NCBI GenBank assembly: GCA_013388685.1
Contig: JACAET010000047.1
Coordinates: 62,001 to 126,000 of the forward strand
Origin: Chloroflexota bacterium
GTDB lineage: Bacteria > Chloroflexota > Anaerolineae > Anaerolineales > Villigracilaceae
Direction: 5' to 3'
DNA length: 64,000 nt
Made by a program: the position numbers and the translations under genes. Under the pieces are notes generated by a model that did not search any database, was not told where the DNA came from, and was given only the letters and a program-made list of their open reading frames with translations. Each line of letters starts with the position of its first letter. Within the stretch, counting starts at the first letter, position 1. Positions 42,645 to 52,668 of the stretch are shown here, piece by piece.

Positions 42645-43715
42645 ATGATGTCGCACAACTCCATCCCTGACAATCTCATGAAACCGCCTGTCGTTTCTGT
42701 CGTCATACCGGTCTACAACGGCGAAAAGTTCATCCGTAACGCCATGGACAGCATCCTGAGTCAGACCTTTTCGGATTTTGAATTGATCGTCATCAACGAT
42801 GGTTCGACCGATTCCAGCGCGGAGGTTATTGCCTCATACCGCGACCCCCGAATCGTTTTTCTCGAGAATAAGACCAATACGGGACTGCCCCGCGTTCGCA
42901 ACCAGGGATTGGACGCCTCACGCGGACGGTACATTGCCTGGCTGGACTGCGACGACATCAGCCTGCCGGAACGTCTGGAAAAACAGGTGAAATTCCTCGA
43001 CACCCACCCGCAGGTCGGGGTATGCGGCGGCTGGGTGAAAATCGTCGGCGACGGAAAGGATGTGATTGCGCAATATCCGGCGCACTCGGAATATCTCCGC
43101 GCCTGCCTGCTGTTCAATAATTGCCTGGCAAATTCAACGGTCATGATGAGAGCCGCCTGCACCCGCGAAATCGGATTGCGCTTCGATTTGTCGCATCACC
43201 TCTCGCAAGACTATGGGCTTTGGACCCGCATCCCGCGGGAATGGAAGATCGTCAATATGCCCGAAGTGCTGACCGTCTATCGCACGCATTCCAGCCAGGT
43301 GACCGTCCAACGCAAACAACAACAACTTGACATCTCCTGGGAGATCCAACGGGAACAATTGCTGAAATTGGGCATCCTCCCCACCGCAGACGAAAGGACG
43401 CTCCACCTGTATCTGAGCGGATTCGCGCACGGTTTGTTTGCCGAGCCGGGCAGAATCCGCGAAGCCGGAGACTATTTGATCAAACTGGACCGCGCAAATG
43501 AGAAATACAAAACCTACGATCGAAAGGCGTTTCGGGAGGTGTTGTGGGAAAAATGGATGAGCGCCGTTCGTTCCCGCGCCTTGCCCGGAAAATTGCCGCC
43601 CGCCTCTTATTGGGCAATGCTCGGTTTTGGCGTCGCCAAATTCGGCTTGTCTTTGCGCATCCTGAAAAAAATGGGCTGGATGATTGCAAACGACCTGCGG
43701 GCATCTGCCGCCTGA
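42645..43715 (+). CDS. GT2-family glycosyltransferase
   Basis: This 356-residue enzyme has a GT-A fold: VSVVIPVYNGEKFIRNAMDS, FELIVINDGSTDSS (nucleotide-sugar Asp) and AWLDCDDISLPERL (DxD). The region TVMMRAACTREIGLRF and LSQDYGLWTRI resembles the acceptor half of common GT2 transferases. A C-terminal segment of about 120 residues may pack against the membrane. It opens a run of 13 co-oriented glycan genes. ATG 42645 or 42648 are both possible. Confidence 0.9.
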   Translation: MMSHNSIPDNLMKPPVVSVVIPVYNGEKFIRNAMDSILSQTFSDFELIVINDGSTDSSAEVIASYRDPRIVFLENKTNTGLPRVRNQGLDASRGRYIAWLDCDDISLPERLEKQVKFLDTHPQVGVCGGWVKIVGDGKDVIAQYPAHSEYLRACLLFNNCLANSTVMMRAACTREIGLRFDLSHHLSQDYGLWTRIPREWKIVNMPEVLTVYRTHSSQVTVQRKQQQLDISWEIQREQLLKLGILPTADERTLHLYLSGFAHGLFAEPGRIREAGDYLIKLDRANEKYKTYDRKAFREVLWEKWMSAVRSRALPGKLPPASYWAMLGFGVAKFGLSLRILKKMGWMIANDLRASAA

Positions 43716-43751
43716 AACACCTCTCGCGACCTCCCGCAATTCGAAACCGCC

Positions 43752-44993
43752 ATGAAAATTGTACAGGTCAACTACTACGACAAAATCGGGGGCGCCGGAC
43801 GCGCCGCCTACCGCCTCCATCGCGCCCTTCTGCGGGCGGGCGTTCAATCGAGAATGCTGGTGAAAGAAATGACCGAACCAGATTGGTCCGTTCAAAGCCT
43901 TGCGCCTCACAAGGCGTTCTTCCCGCGCCTCAACCGGCGGCTGGTTTTCGAAATGACCGCGCAATTCAAGACCGCCAGCCGTTCGCTCCATTCGCCCGAC
44001 ATGCCCTCTTCCGTAAGCATCGCGCCGATCAATGCCGGCGATGCCGATCTCGTGAACCTGCATTGGTTCAACGGCGGCATGTTATCCATTTCGGATGTCG
44101 CAAAAATAAACAAGCCTCTCGTCTGGACGTTACACGATATGTGGGCATTTTGCGGCGCAGAGCATGTCACGTTCGACACCCGCTGGAAGGACGGTTACCG
44201 AAACGATAACCGCCCTGCGCATGAAAGCGGATTCGACCTAAACCGCTGGACCTGGGAGCGCAAACGAAAACACTGGAGGCGCCCCATTCAACTCGTCGCT
44301 CCCAGTCATTGGCTGGCAGATTGCGTTCGGCAAAGCGCGCTGATGCGGGCTTGGTCTGTCGTTGTCATCCCCAACGCCATTGATACCGATCTGTGGCGTC
44401 CCCTCGAGAAAGGATTGGCGCGGCGCGCTTTGGACCTGCCCCCCGACATTCCCCTCCTGGCGTTTGGCGCCGCGGGAGGAGATGCCGATCCCAACAAAGG
44501 CTTTGATCTTTTGACAGACGCCCTCGCCCATTTGCAAGGCGAGATCGCCGGTTTGGAACTCGTCATTTTCGGACAAAACCCGCCTCCCGCCCCGCCGCAT
44601 CTTGGCTTCCCGACCCATTACATGGGACAACTCCGCGACGACCTCTCCCTGCGGCTCCTCTACAATGCATCCGATGTGCTGGTCATTCCCTCCCGCTTGG
44701 AAAATCTGCCCAATACAGGTGTGGAGGCGCACGCCTGCGGAACGCCGATCGCAGCTTTCCATACCGGCGGGTTGCCGGATATTGTCGAACACCTCAAGAC
44801 CGGCTATCTGGCAAAACCGTACGACACCCTGGACCTGGCAAAGGGCATCAAATGGATACTCGATCAAAAGGACGATGATACCCTCAGCCGTCAGTCCAGA
44901 AAGAGAGCCGTTGAAAGATTTGGCGAGGACAACGTCGCAAAACAATACATCACCGTTTATGCTCATGTTCTTGATGGATCTCCGTCTGCCTGA
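43752..44993 (+). CDS. GT4-family glycosyltransferase
   Basis: This 413-residue GT-B enzyme starts MKIVQVNYYDKIGGAGRAAY with the Gly-rich acceptor loop and has NLHWFNGGML and TLHDMWAFCGAEH (the His region of WcaC-like enzymes). A GT4 donor site reads VLVIPSRLENLPNTGVEAHA with the E-x7-E region. It resembles colanic-acid-type WcaC transferases. The sugar is unknown. It lies 36 bases after the GT2 gene. Confidence 0.9.
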   Translation: MKIVQVNYYDKIGGAGRAAYRLHRALLRAGVQSRMLVKEMTEPDWSVQSLAPHKAFFPRLNRRLVFEMTAQFKTASRSLHSPDMPSSVSIAPINAGDADLVNLHWFNGGMLSISDVAKINKPLVWTLHDMWAFCGAEHVTFDTRWKDGYRNDNRPAHESGFDLNRWTWERKRKHWRRPIQLVAPSHWLADCVRQSALMRAWSVVVIPNAIDTDLWRPLEKGLARRALDLPPDIPLLAFGAAGGDADPNKGFDLLTDALAHLQGEIAGLELVIFGQNPPPAPPHLGFPTHYMGQLRDDLSLRLLYNASDVLVIPSRLENLPNTGVEAHACGTPIAAFHTGGLPDIVEHLKTGYLAKPYDTLDLAKGIKWILDQKDDDTLSRQSRKRAVERFGEDNVAKQYITVYAHVLDGSPSA

Positions 44994-45059
44994 ACGGTCT
45001 GGACGTTCACTGGACTGTAGCGTTTCCATAACCCGCCGGCAAAAAAGGCCGTATATCGA

Positions 45060-46070
45060 ATGATCTCCACCGACCCTGCATTCCCCTATGACGTTGAAAA
45101 AACCAAATGGCCCTGGCGTCACGCCTCCGGCACGCTCCCAACCGCCTGGGAGCGTGCGGCGCTGCCGAAGATCAGCGTCATCACGCCATCCTATAATCAG
45201 GGAAAATACATCGAGGAAACCATTCGCTCGGTGCTTTTGCAGGACTACCCCAATTTGGAATTCATCATCATGGACGGCGGCAGTACGGATAACACCCTTG
45301 AAATCATCAAGAAATACGAACCCTGGCTTGCGTACTGGGAAAGCGTCCCCGACCGGGGTCAGTCTCATGCGATTAACAAGGGACTCCAAAAAGCAACCGG
45401 GGATTGGATCGCCTGGTTGAACGCAGACGACCTCTACCTGGAAAACGCATTACCGCTAATCGCTTCGGCGATCGTTCGGTCTCCCGAACCCGTTTTCTGG
45501 ATCGTCGGCGCGACGATTTTTACCGATCCTGATTTGCACGAAATATCTCAATTCCCCCCTCACCTCTATACCTCGCCGGGTCGTGATAGAAACTATATTC
45601 CAACAGGCTGGATTGATTTTGTCTGTACGAAACGCTCGGGAATCGCCCTTCCTCAACCTTCCTCGTTTTGGAAACGAGACATCGTGATCGAGGTCGGGGG
45701 CATTGATGAAACGCTGAAGTATGCGATGGATCACGAACTGTATGGACGATTGGCGTATCACGGGTTCCGACCCGTCCTCATCGGGCAGGCATTGGCTTGC
45801 TTCCGTATGCATTCGGCGCAAAAGACCGTCAACTTTCCGATTGTATTCTGGGAGGAGGAATTGGAAATTGTCCGCCACTGGATGCGTCGTGTGGAGGGAG
45901 ACGAAAAACAACGACTGGAGAGTTATGCGCTCTGGCTGGAACGATATATCAAAAACTATCCGGTTCGTTCCTTTTATCACGGCATCCGCACGAGACTCGG
46001 GGTTTTGCTCAAAACAAGATTCACGCCGATTTATAATTGGATGAAAAGACAGTTCGAGAAGAAGGCTTGA
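45060..46070 (+). CDS. GT2-family glycosyltransferase
   Basis: This 336-residue protein has a typical GT-A domain: KISVITPSYNQGKYIEETIR, IIMDGGSTDNTLEII, SVPDRGQSHAINKGL and WIAWLNADDLYL (DxD). An extra N-terminal block of about 40 residues (DVEKTKWPWRHASG) precedes the fold and is shared by a family of capsule-type transferases. The 66-base gap upstream has no obvious promoter. Confidence 0.9.
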   Translation: MISTDPAFPYDVEKTKWPWRHASGTLPTAWERAALPKISVITPSYNQGKYIEETIRSVLLQDYPNLEFIIMDGGSTDNTLEIIKKYEPWLAYWESVPDRGQSHAINKGLQKATGDWIAWLNADDLYLENALPLIASAIVRSPEPVFWIVGATIFTDPDLHEISQFPPHLYTSPGRDRNYIPTGWIDFVCTKRSGIALPQPSSFWKRDIVIEVGGIDETLKYAMDHELYGRLAYHGFRPVLIGQALACFRMHSAQKTVNFPIVFWEEELEIVRHWMRRVEGDEKQRLESYALWLERYIKNYPVRSFYHGIRTRLGVLLKTRFTPIYNWMKRQFEKKA

Positions 46071-46150
46071 AATCAAGTCCCCGACGGTTCGCCGGACGGC
46101 AATCCAAACCCGGGAATAATGTTCGCCACTTGATCGAGGAGAATTGACCA

Positions 46151-47074
46151 ATGAGATCGAGCGCCAGTCAACCAAAAGTCCAACGGCAAAAAAGGACTGA
46201 AAAATTAATTATTACCGGCGCCTCGCGCGCCTTCGGACCGTCTTTGCTGGCGTTATTAGGTTCGTTAACCCTGAACTGGCCCCACCATCCGCCCGTTCTG
46301 GTGTATGACCTGGGCATGGACGAAGAGACGCTCGCCGTGCTGCAAGAAAACCGCATCGAAGTCAGAAAGGTTCCTGCTTTTGTGCCTCATTGGCGCAGGC
46401 ACTTTACCTGGAAAATCTGGTGTTGGAACGACGCTCCAGCCCGCGATGTTCTTTGGCTGGATGCGGGCGTCGTGGTGTTACAGCCTGTGGACGAGCTGTT
46501 TGACGTCATCGCTCGAATCGGGTATTTCATTAATCCCACCTATTATCTTCTAAGCGACACGGCGACCGAGGCGGCGTGCGTTGGCTGCGGAGTCGAACCG
46601 GAATTTCGTAATCACAAAATGACCTTTGCCGGCGGCGTTGTGGGGTTCAGGAAGGAGGGCATTTTCGCCGATATTCTCTCTTGGGCATTGCAAATTGCCT
46701 CGGTGGAGGAATACATTCAAAGCACAATTCCCCTCGGTCGGCACGATCAAGCCATCCTTTCTTTGCTGATTTACAAACATATCCCAAACCCAATCATGCT
46801 GGATGCCATGATCTATGCCGGATGGTCTTCGCCCTGCCAGGTTCATGGTCAGAAGATATGGGTGCACCGCCGTGCCCTGTTAGCGGATGACATGGAGCAC
46901 TTCAAAAGGCACGTGTCTTTGCCGGGCGAGCCGTATATACCCGCCGACCCCTCGAGTCAGAAGAGGACTCTCCTGGCAAGAGCGCGGCAGGCGCTGAAGA
47001 AACCCATTTTTGCACTCCTGCGCTCGAGGTTTTCCGCGTCGAAATCGAAAATCTATGACGGCGTTCGCGATTAG
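46151..47074 (+). CDS. Glycosyltransferase-like protein (GT8-like fold)
   Basis: This 307-residue protein has features of a nucleotide-diphospho-sugar transferase of the GT8/DUF1647-like kind. These are LIITGASRAFGPSLLALLGS, PPVLVYDLGMDEETLAVL, RRHFTWKIWCWNDAPARDVL and LWLDAGVVVLQPVDEL, where DAG may replace the usual DxD. The late GRHDQAILSLLIYKHIP also fits. The assignment is tentative. Position inside the glycan cluster supports it. Confidence 0.68.
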   Translation: MRSSASQPKVQRQKRTEKLIITGASRAFGPSLLALLGSLTLNWPHHPPVLVYDLGMDEETLAVLQENRIEVRKVPAFVPHWRRHFTWKIWCWNDAPARDVLWLDAGVVVLQPVDELFDVIARIGYFINPTYYLLSDTATEAACVGCGVEPEFRNHKMTFAGGVVGFRKEGIFADILSWALQIASVEEYIQSTIPLGRHDQAILSLLIYKHIPNPIMLDAMIYAGWSSPCQVHGQKIWVHRRALLADDMEHFKRHVSLPGEPYIPADPSSQKRTLLARARQALKKPIFALLRSRFSASKSKIYDGVRD

Positions 47075-47111
47075 CAGTCTGCGCGGCTAAACGATGTAAC
47101 ATGGAGCATCA

Positions 47112-47864
47112 ATGCAAACCAGATTAAAAACGATTGCAAAAAGAGTGATGGGCGAATCCCTCTATCATCAACTGGGCGCGGCGTATCGGCGCATACATTC
47201 GGTGTTTCGATATGGCGTTAAGTCGCGTTTGAAATTGATTGGTATTGCCCACCTCACCGATAAATTCGACGAGCATCATTCCTTTGCCGGCTGGTCGTAT
47301 CTGGATATTTATGAGAAATACTTCGAGCGCTTTAGAAACCAAAAAGTCTCGATACTCGAGATCGGCGTGAGGGACGGCGCGTCTCTCAGAACCTGGAAGG
47401 CGTACTTCAGGAAAGGAAACGTGTATGGGATTGACATTGATCCGCGGTGCAAAGCCTTCGAAGAAAAGCGCATCCACATAGAAATCGGCAGTCAGGACGA
47501 CGGGGATTTCCTGGCGAATTGTTTTGGCGCCGACAAACGATTCGATATCATTATAGACGACGGCAGCCATGTCAACCGAATGACCCTCGCCTCCTTCGAG
47601 CATCTCTTCGATCGGAGACTCAATAGCGGCGGCATCTACATCATCGAAGATCTGGGATGTTCCTATGAAAAACTTCAAACCGATCATCATGTGCTCGAGG
47701 TTTGGCCCGGAATGAAATACAACGATCCCGGGCAAACGTTCGACAACGACAGAAAGGATATGGATGATTTCTTTCTGGAGAAAATCAGAAAACTCGATCA
47801 TCGTACCGGCAACGTGCTATCCATTCATTTTTGGGCTATGACCTGCATCATCATCAAGATCTGA
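47112..47864 (+). CDS. SAM-dependent methyltransferase, CmcI/Methyltransf_24-like
   Basis: This 250-residue protein has a basic N-terminal segment (1-50), the motif VSILEIGVRDGASLRTWKAY (SAM loop) and VYGIDIDPRCKAFEEKRIHI, then FDIIIDDGSHVNRMTLASFE (the DGSH block) and GGIYIIEDLGCSYE. These features match methyltransferases common in polysaccharide and cephamycin-type clusters. It probably O-methylates a sugar of the local glycan. It precedes the FkbM gene by 6 bases. Confidence 0.88.
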   Translation: MQTRLKTIAKRVMGESLYHQLGAAYRRIHSVFRYGVKSRLKLIGIAHLTDKFDEHHSFAGWSYLDIYEKYFERFRNQKVSILEIGVRDGASLRTWKAYFRKGNVYGIDIDPRCKAFEEKRIHIEIGSQDDGDFLANCFGADKRFDIIIDDGSHVNRMTLASFEHLFDRRLNSGGIYIIEDLGCSYEKLQTDHHVLEVWPGMKYNDPGQTFDNDRKDMDDFFLEKIRKLDHRTGNVLSIHFWAMTCIIIKI

Positions 47865-47870
47865 GCGAAA

Positions 47871-48611
47871 ATGGGCGCAACACCAAAAAGTTATTCGCAA
47901 TTGGGGCAGGACTTGATCACGCTCGATTTTTTCCGTTTCTCTCCTCCTGCCCGCAGGATTTTCCTGGATGTCGGCGCATTCGACGGAGTGGGCTTTAGCA
48001 ACAGCCGCCTGTTGTTCGAACACGGCTGGAGCGGCGTGTGCGTGGAACCTGTCCTGAAGAATTACAAAAAACTCGAAAAACTGTATGAACACACGAATGT
48101 CGTCACGGTGAGAGCCGCAGCGTCGGACTACAAGGGCGAAATGACCTTGAACGTGGCGACCGTCCCCTGGGCAACGGAGTGGGGCTCGGACGTTTCTTCG
48201 CCTGCAGACGATGTCATCGAGCGCTGGCCCGATTACCTCTGGGAAAAGGAGAGCGTAACCGCCACGACGGTTGACGACATCTTGCAAACCCACAACATAC
48301 CGCATGTGGATTTTGTGTCCATTGACGTGGAGGGGAATGAGATGGCTGTTTTGCGCGGTTTCGACCTTCGCAAATACGATCCCCGTCTGCTGGTTGTGGA
48401 ATACTCGTCCCCGGACGAACAGCGCGAACTCCTGCGCTTCATGGAACTTCAAGGGTATGTTTCATGGGTGGATAACGGTCAGGATGTTTTCTTTGTCCGC
48501 CCGGCGGCGTTGAAAAATTGGAAGATCCTTTTTTACGGGCTTTACCAAAAGATCAAATGCAGCAGACCGGCGCGCTATGCCGTCAGACTGGCGAGGCGCG
48601 TTCGGCGATGA
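47871..48611 (+). CDS. FkbM-family methyltransferase
   Basis: This 246-residue protein shows the FkbM pattern: SYSQLGQDLITLDFFRF, IFLDVGAFDGVGFSNSRLL (SAM motif I), CVEPVLKNYKKLEKL and TVDDILQTHNIPHVDFVSID followed by VEGNEMAVLRGF. It probably methylates a hydroxyl on the surface glycan. The stop overlaps the ATG of the next glycosyltransferase (48608-48611). Confidence 0.93.
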   Translation: MGATPKSYSQLGQDLITLDFFRFSPPARRIFLDVGAFDGVGFSNSRLLFEHGWSGVCVEPVLKNYKKLEKLYEHTNVVTVRAAASDYKGEMTLNVATVPWATEWGSDVSSPADDVIERWPDYLWEKESVTATTVDDILQTHNIPHVDFVSIDVEGNEMAVLRGFDLRKYDPRLLVVEYSSPDEQRELLRFMELQGYVSWVDNGQDVFFVRPAALKNWKILFYGLYQKIKCSRPARYAVRLARRVRR

Positions 48612-49405
48612 ACATCTCAGCCCTCGTCGTTGTCTTTAATGAAGACAGGCATTTACGTGATTGCCTTGCCTCCCTGAAGCCATTCGAGGAGGTTGTCGTC
48701 GCCGATATCGGTTCGGCTGACCATTCTATCGCCATCGCGCATAGCATGGGGGCAAAAGTCATCCGTCATCCATGGGTTCCCATCGGCGAAATGGTCCTGC
48801 CGGGTCTTTTTCCATCCCTGCAAAACGACTGGGTCATTCGCGTGGACCCGGACGAAATCCTGCCGCCCAGCCTTGTGGAAGACCTGATCCGTTTAGAGGT
48901 GAGTGACAACATCGGAATCGTTCATGTTCCGTACCAATACTATTTTCTCAACCGGAGACTCGACACCACACTCTGGGGAGGGGTGCGTCCCATCCCACGC
49001 GTCATGCACCGGGACCGGGTGACGGTCACGGCCGATGTCCACAGGGCGCTGCGCTGCAAACCCGGTTGCGAAACCTACACGCTTCCCTCACGCCCCGGAA
49101 ACGCTGTCATTCATTACTGGGTGGACGATTACCGGCAGTTAATCGAAAAACATGAACGTTACCTCAAAATGGAAGGCGAGAGCCGGTATAACAACGGCTT
49201 TCGTTTCGACTGGAAATCCCTGTTATACAATCCATTGAAAAGTTTTGCGGCGAGTTTCATCAAATACGCAGGCTGGCGCGGGGGCTGGGCAGGCTGGTTC
49301 CTGAGTGTTTTCATTGCCGTTTACGAAGCGCGCGCGTGGCTCTCCCTGATGCGATACGAAAAGGCGCTGGCGAATCGACATTCCGGCGGATTATCACATC
49401 CATGA
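48608..49405 (+). CDS. GT2-family glycosyltransferase, WaaE-like
   Basis: This 265-residue enzyme starts MNISALVVVFNEDRHLRDCL and has VVVADIGSADHSIAIA and WVIRVDPDEILPPSLV (DxD variant DPDE), as in the WaaE/KdtX group. The true start overlaps the previous stop. A 30-codon upstream extension runs inside the FkbM gene and is rejected. The stop overlaps the next ATG (49402). Confidence 0.9.
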   Translation: MNISALVVVFNEDRHLRDCLASLKPFEEVVVADIGSADHSIAIAHSMGAKVIRHPWVPIGEMVLPGLFPSLQNDWVIRVDPDEILPPSLVEDLIRLEVSDNIGIVHVPYQYYFLNRRLDTTLWGGVRPIPRVMHRDRVTVTADVHRALRCKPGCETYTLPSRPGNAVIHYWVDDYRQLIEKHERYLKMEGESRYNNGFRFDWKSLLYNPLKSFAASFIKYAGWRGGWAGWFLSVFIAVYEARAWLSLMRYEKALANRHSGGLSHP

Positions 49406-50163
49406 TGGCAAGCAACATGTCCGATAAACTGCTGACCATCATCACAGTGACCAGGAATTGTGCCCGCACGATCGAACGCACGTTGAAATCCGTAGCGCCG
49501 GTCAAATCGGACGACGTGGAATATATCGTGGTGGACGGCGTCTCGTATGACGGCACACTCGAAATCCTCGAAAAATACTCCGGCATGATAGACCGGTTCA
49601 TTTGTGAACCGGATACGGGAATATACAACGCCATGAACAAGGGGATCGCCGCGTCTCGGGGAAGATTCGTCCTGTTCATTAATGGCGACGATGAGTTGAT
49701 ACCCGATGGCGTTAAGAAGGTGCTTTCCATCCTGCCCGACTGCCGCGAACAAATCGTGTGCGCCGCCACCCTGGTCGCCGGCAGTGAAACGACCCCGCCC
49801 TTTTCCTATGCGCCCGTACCCAAACGGCTGATGTTCGGCGACTCTCTCCCGCACCCATCCTCTTTTATTGACCGGCAACTGCTTTCCCGTTTCCCTTATC
49901 GCGAAGACCTCAAGATCGCCTCCGATTTCGACTTTTTCCTGCGCGCGTTTCTGGCGGGAGCGTCCTTCAGGATTGTTCCGTATCTTTCCGCTTTGCATCA
50001 TCCCGGCGGAGTCTCGTCGAACCACAAAAGAAGAAAAAACGAGGTCTGCCTTGTCCTCCGCGACCGCCTGGGGTGGCAAAGGATGCTTTACTATCAGGCG
50101 ATACATGTTTTCATCCGGGGCATGAGAAAAATTGCCGCCTGGTTTGGGATGAAAACCAGTTAG
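49402..50163 (+). CDS. GT2-family glycosyltransferase
   Basis: This 253-residue transferase has KLLTIITVTRNCARTIERTL, EYIVVDGVSYDGTLEIL, CEPDTGIYNAMNKGIAASRG and FVLFINGDDELIPDGV (DxD). These are hallmarks of the WcaA/ExoU-type GT2 subgroup that needs 'EPDxGIYxAMNKG'. ATG 49402 overlaps the previous stop. Two in-frame ATGs follow closely (49405, 49417). Confidence 0.92.
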   Translation: MMASNMSDKLLTIITVTRNCARTIERTLKSVAPVKSDDVEYIVVDGVSYDGTLEILEKYSGMIDRFICEPDTGIYNAMNKGIAASRGRFVLFINGDDELIPDGVKKVLSILPDCREQIVCAATLVAGSETTPPFSYAPVPKRLMFGDSLPHPSSFIDRQLLSRFPYREDLKIASDFDFFLRAFLAGASFRIVPYLSALHHPGGVSSNHKRRKNEVCLVLRDRLGWQRMLYYQAIHVFIRGMRKIAAWFGMKTS

Positions 50164-50257
50164 TCCGCTGTACTGTCCGTCTTGTCGTAAGCGGGGGTGC
50201 GAAACCGGGGCATATCAGGTTCGTTGAAGGCAGGTAAAATCAAAGAGAGAGAGTTTC

Positions 50258-51598
50258 ATGCAACGGAGTCAAGCCTCGGAAATCGAACCCCAAAACGAAG
50301 ACCCGAACGAACGCATCCGGGAACTGACCGCGCGCCTGTTGGAGCGGGAGGCGGAAATCATCGAACGCGACAATCAATTGGCGGAGATCCAAATGAGCAG
50401 GGAATGGAGGCTGGCGCGGCTTCTCCATCGCATCGGCTCGCGTCTGGCGCCACCCAATAGCCGGAGAGAAAGACTGGGACGGGCGCTCCTGTCGTTCGTC
50501 ATGGGATTCGATGCCGTCTGGAACTTCATCATCCGGCGGAAAACAAAACGGAACATCACAACCAGGCAGCCGAGCGGTTCGTCTTCTTCCGCGAAAAGCC
50601 ACAAACTCAAAATCGCCTACGTCATTCCCGGGACCGCCATCTCCGGCGGGGTGGCGGTCGTCTGTGAGCATGCCAACCGACTGATCCAAAGAGGACGCGA
50701 CGTTTCCATCATTTCGGAAGACAATCTTGATCGAATCTCATGGTTCCCCCATCAATCGGTTCCGGTCATTCCCATTTCACAAATCACAGAAGGCGCCTAC
50801 GATATTCTTGTCGCCACCGGTTGGACAACGGCATACACTGTCCAAACGCTGGAAGCGGATCGGAAATTCTATTTTGTCCAATCGGACGAAAGCCGTTTCT
50901 ACCCGGCGGGGGATTTCAGGGCAAAAAGAGCCCGAAAGACCTATGCAATGGATTTCGAATTCATCACCATGGCTGGATGGATTCGAACCTGGCTCAAGAA
51001 TGAATACGGCAAGGACGCGCCGGTCGTTCCAAACGGAATCAACGACCGCTTATTGTTCCCCGACGAACCTCTCGAGAAGAAAGGCAGCCGGGTACGCGTG
51101 CTTTTGGAAGGAGCCATCAACATGCCCTACAAAGGCATGCGGGACGCGTTTGCGGCGGTTCGCGACCTCGACTGTGAGGTGTGGTGCGTCAGTTCCTCGG
51201 GCAAACCCGAACCGGATTGGAAGTGCGACCGATTCTTGGGAAAGGTACCCTTCGGTCGAATGCGTCATGTATATTCGAGTTGCGATCTTCTCTTGAAGAT
51301 GAGCCGGATCGAATCATTCTGCTACCCGCCTCTGGAAATGATGGCGTGCGGAGGCACGGCGGTGGTCGGGAAAGTGACCGGCATAGAGGAGTACATTGTG
51401 GATGGCTATAATGCCCTGGTCGTGGAGCAAGGGGATGTGCAAGGCGCCCGCGAAGCGGTAAAAAAACTAATCGAAAACGAGACGTTACGCCGCGAACTGA
51501 CCGTCAACGGCGGAAAAACCGCGCAAAAATTTCGGTGGGATTCCAGCATCGACATTTTGGAAACGATTTTCTTCGACCGGCAGATGAAACCGCGATAA
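50258..51598 (+). CDS. GT4-like glycosyltransferase with N-terminal coiled coil
   Basis: This 446-residue protein begins with a charged heptad-rich region (about 15-55, RIRELTARLLEREAEIIERD) and a basic hydrophobic stretch. A GT-B domain follows (from about residue 118): KIAYVIPGTAISGGVAVVCE, VVPNGIN, and SFCYPPLEMMACGGTAVVGK near the donor site. The layout resembles rhamnan-synthesis F/WsaF-like enzymes that have N-terminal helical segments. AGAGAGAG precedes the ATG as a possible ribosome-binding site. Confidence 0.87.
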   Translation: MQRSQASEIEPQNEDPNERIRELTARLLEREAEIIERDNQLAEIQMSREWRLARLLHRIGSRLAPPNSRRERLGRALLSFVMGFDAVWNFIIRRKTKRNITTRQPSGSSSSAKSHKLKIAYVIPGTAISGGVAVVCEHANRLIQRGRDVSIISEDNLDRISWFPHQSVPVIPISQITEGAYDILVATGWTTAYTVQTLEADRKFYFVQSDESRFYPAGDFRAKRARKTYAMDFEFITMAGWIRTWLKNEYGKDAPVVPNGINDRLLFPDEPLEKKGSRVRVLLEGAINMPYKGMRDAFAAVRDLDCEVWCVSSSGKPEPDWKCDRFLGKVPFGRMRHVYSSCDLLLKMSRIESFCYPPLEMMACGGTAVVGKVTGIEEYIVDGYNALVVEQGDVQGAREAVKKLIENETLRRELTVNGGKTAQKFRWDSSIDILETIFFDRQMKPR

Positions 51599-51601
51599 CC
51601 T

Positions 51602-52663
51602 ATGACCATTCTTGTCCTTACGCGCTACTGGCGGCTTGGCTCCAGCAGCCGGGTCCGTTTTTATCAATATTTTCCCTATCTCGAGGCGCGGGGCATCGAA
51701 CTCATCACCGCCCCCTTCTTCGACGACGAATACATCCGCAGACTTTACGCCGGACGCAGAATCTCGCCATATGCCGTTCTGCACGCCTATCTCCACCGCC
51801 TCGCCGCCCTGACCCGTCGCCGCGACATCGCACTGATTTGGGCGGAAAAGGAATTCCTTCCCTGGCTTCCCTTCGAGGTGGAAAAACTCCTCTTGCCGCG
51901 CCGCGTTCCCTGCGCGGTGGATTACGATGATGCCGTCTTTCATCGTTACGATATGCACCCAAATCGCCTGGTGAGAAAATGGCTCGGTCAAAAGATAGAC
52001 CGTGTGATGCGTCATGCCGACCTGGTGATCGCAGGCAACGATTACCTGGCGGAAAGGGCAGAAAGATCGGGAGCGCGCCGCATTGAGATACTCCCCAGCG
52101 TTGTGGATGTCAGCCAATACGAGATCAAACGCCCGGAGGAGGATGCCGTTTTCAAAATCGGATGGATCGGCGCCCCCGTCACCGCCAAATACCTGAACGG
52201 TCTGCGAGGCGTTCTCTCCGAACTGAGCCGGATGTTCCCCGTTCGGCTCGTACTGGTCGGCGGAAACGTGCCTCCCTTCCCGGATGTCCCGACCGAACTC
52301 ATCCCCTGGAGCGAGGAAATCGAGCGGACTGTAAACCAGAAATTCGATGTGGGCATCATGCCGCTGGTGGACGACCCGTTCGAACGCGGTAAATGCGGTT
52401 ACAAACTGATTCAGTACATGGCAGGTGGAATCCCCGTCGTCGCCTCTCCGGTGGGTGTCAACCGGAAAATCGTCGAACCGGGTGTCCATGGGTACCTTGC
52501 CAATTCGCCCTCTGAGTGGTTGACCGCGCTTTGCCACCTTCGCGAAAACCCCCAAATGCGAATCGAAATGGGAAATGCCGGGCGTCGAAAAGCGGAAACC
52601 TTATATAATCTTCGCGTGACGGCGCCCCAATTGCTGGAGTTACTAAAAAGCGCGGCGCATTAA
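51602..52663 (+). CDS. GT4-like glycosyltransferase
   Basis: This 353-residue GT-B protein starts TILVLTRYWRLGSSSRVRFY. It contains LIWAEKEFLPWLPFEVEKLL, PCAVDYDDAVFHRYD, LVIAGNDYLAERAER (hinge) and GIMPLVDDPFERGKCGYKLI, in which the Lys/Tyr of the donor site stand. Homologues often lie in surface polysaccharide clusters. It follows the previous stop by 3 bases. Confidence 0.86.
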   Translation: MTILVLTRYWRLGSSSRVRFYQYFPYLEARGIELITAPFFDDEYIRRLYAGRRISPYAVLHAYLHRLAALTRRRDIALIWAEKEFLPWLPFEVEKLLLPRRVPCAVDYDDAVFHRYDMHPNRLVRKWLGQKIDRVMRHADLVIAGNDYLAERAERSGARRIEILPSVVDVSQYEIKRPEEDAVFKIGWIGAPVTAKYLNGLRGVLSELSRMFPVRLVLVGGNVPPFPDVPTELIPWSEEIERTVNQKFDVGIMPLVDDPFERGKCGYKLIQYMAGGIPVVASPVGVNRKIVEPGVHGYLANSPSEWLTALCHLRENPQMRIEMGNAGRRKAETLYNLRVTAPQLLELLKSAAH

Positions 52664-52668
52664 ATCCA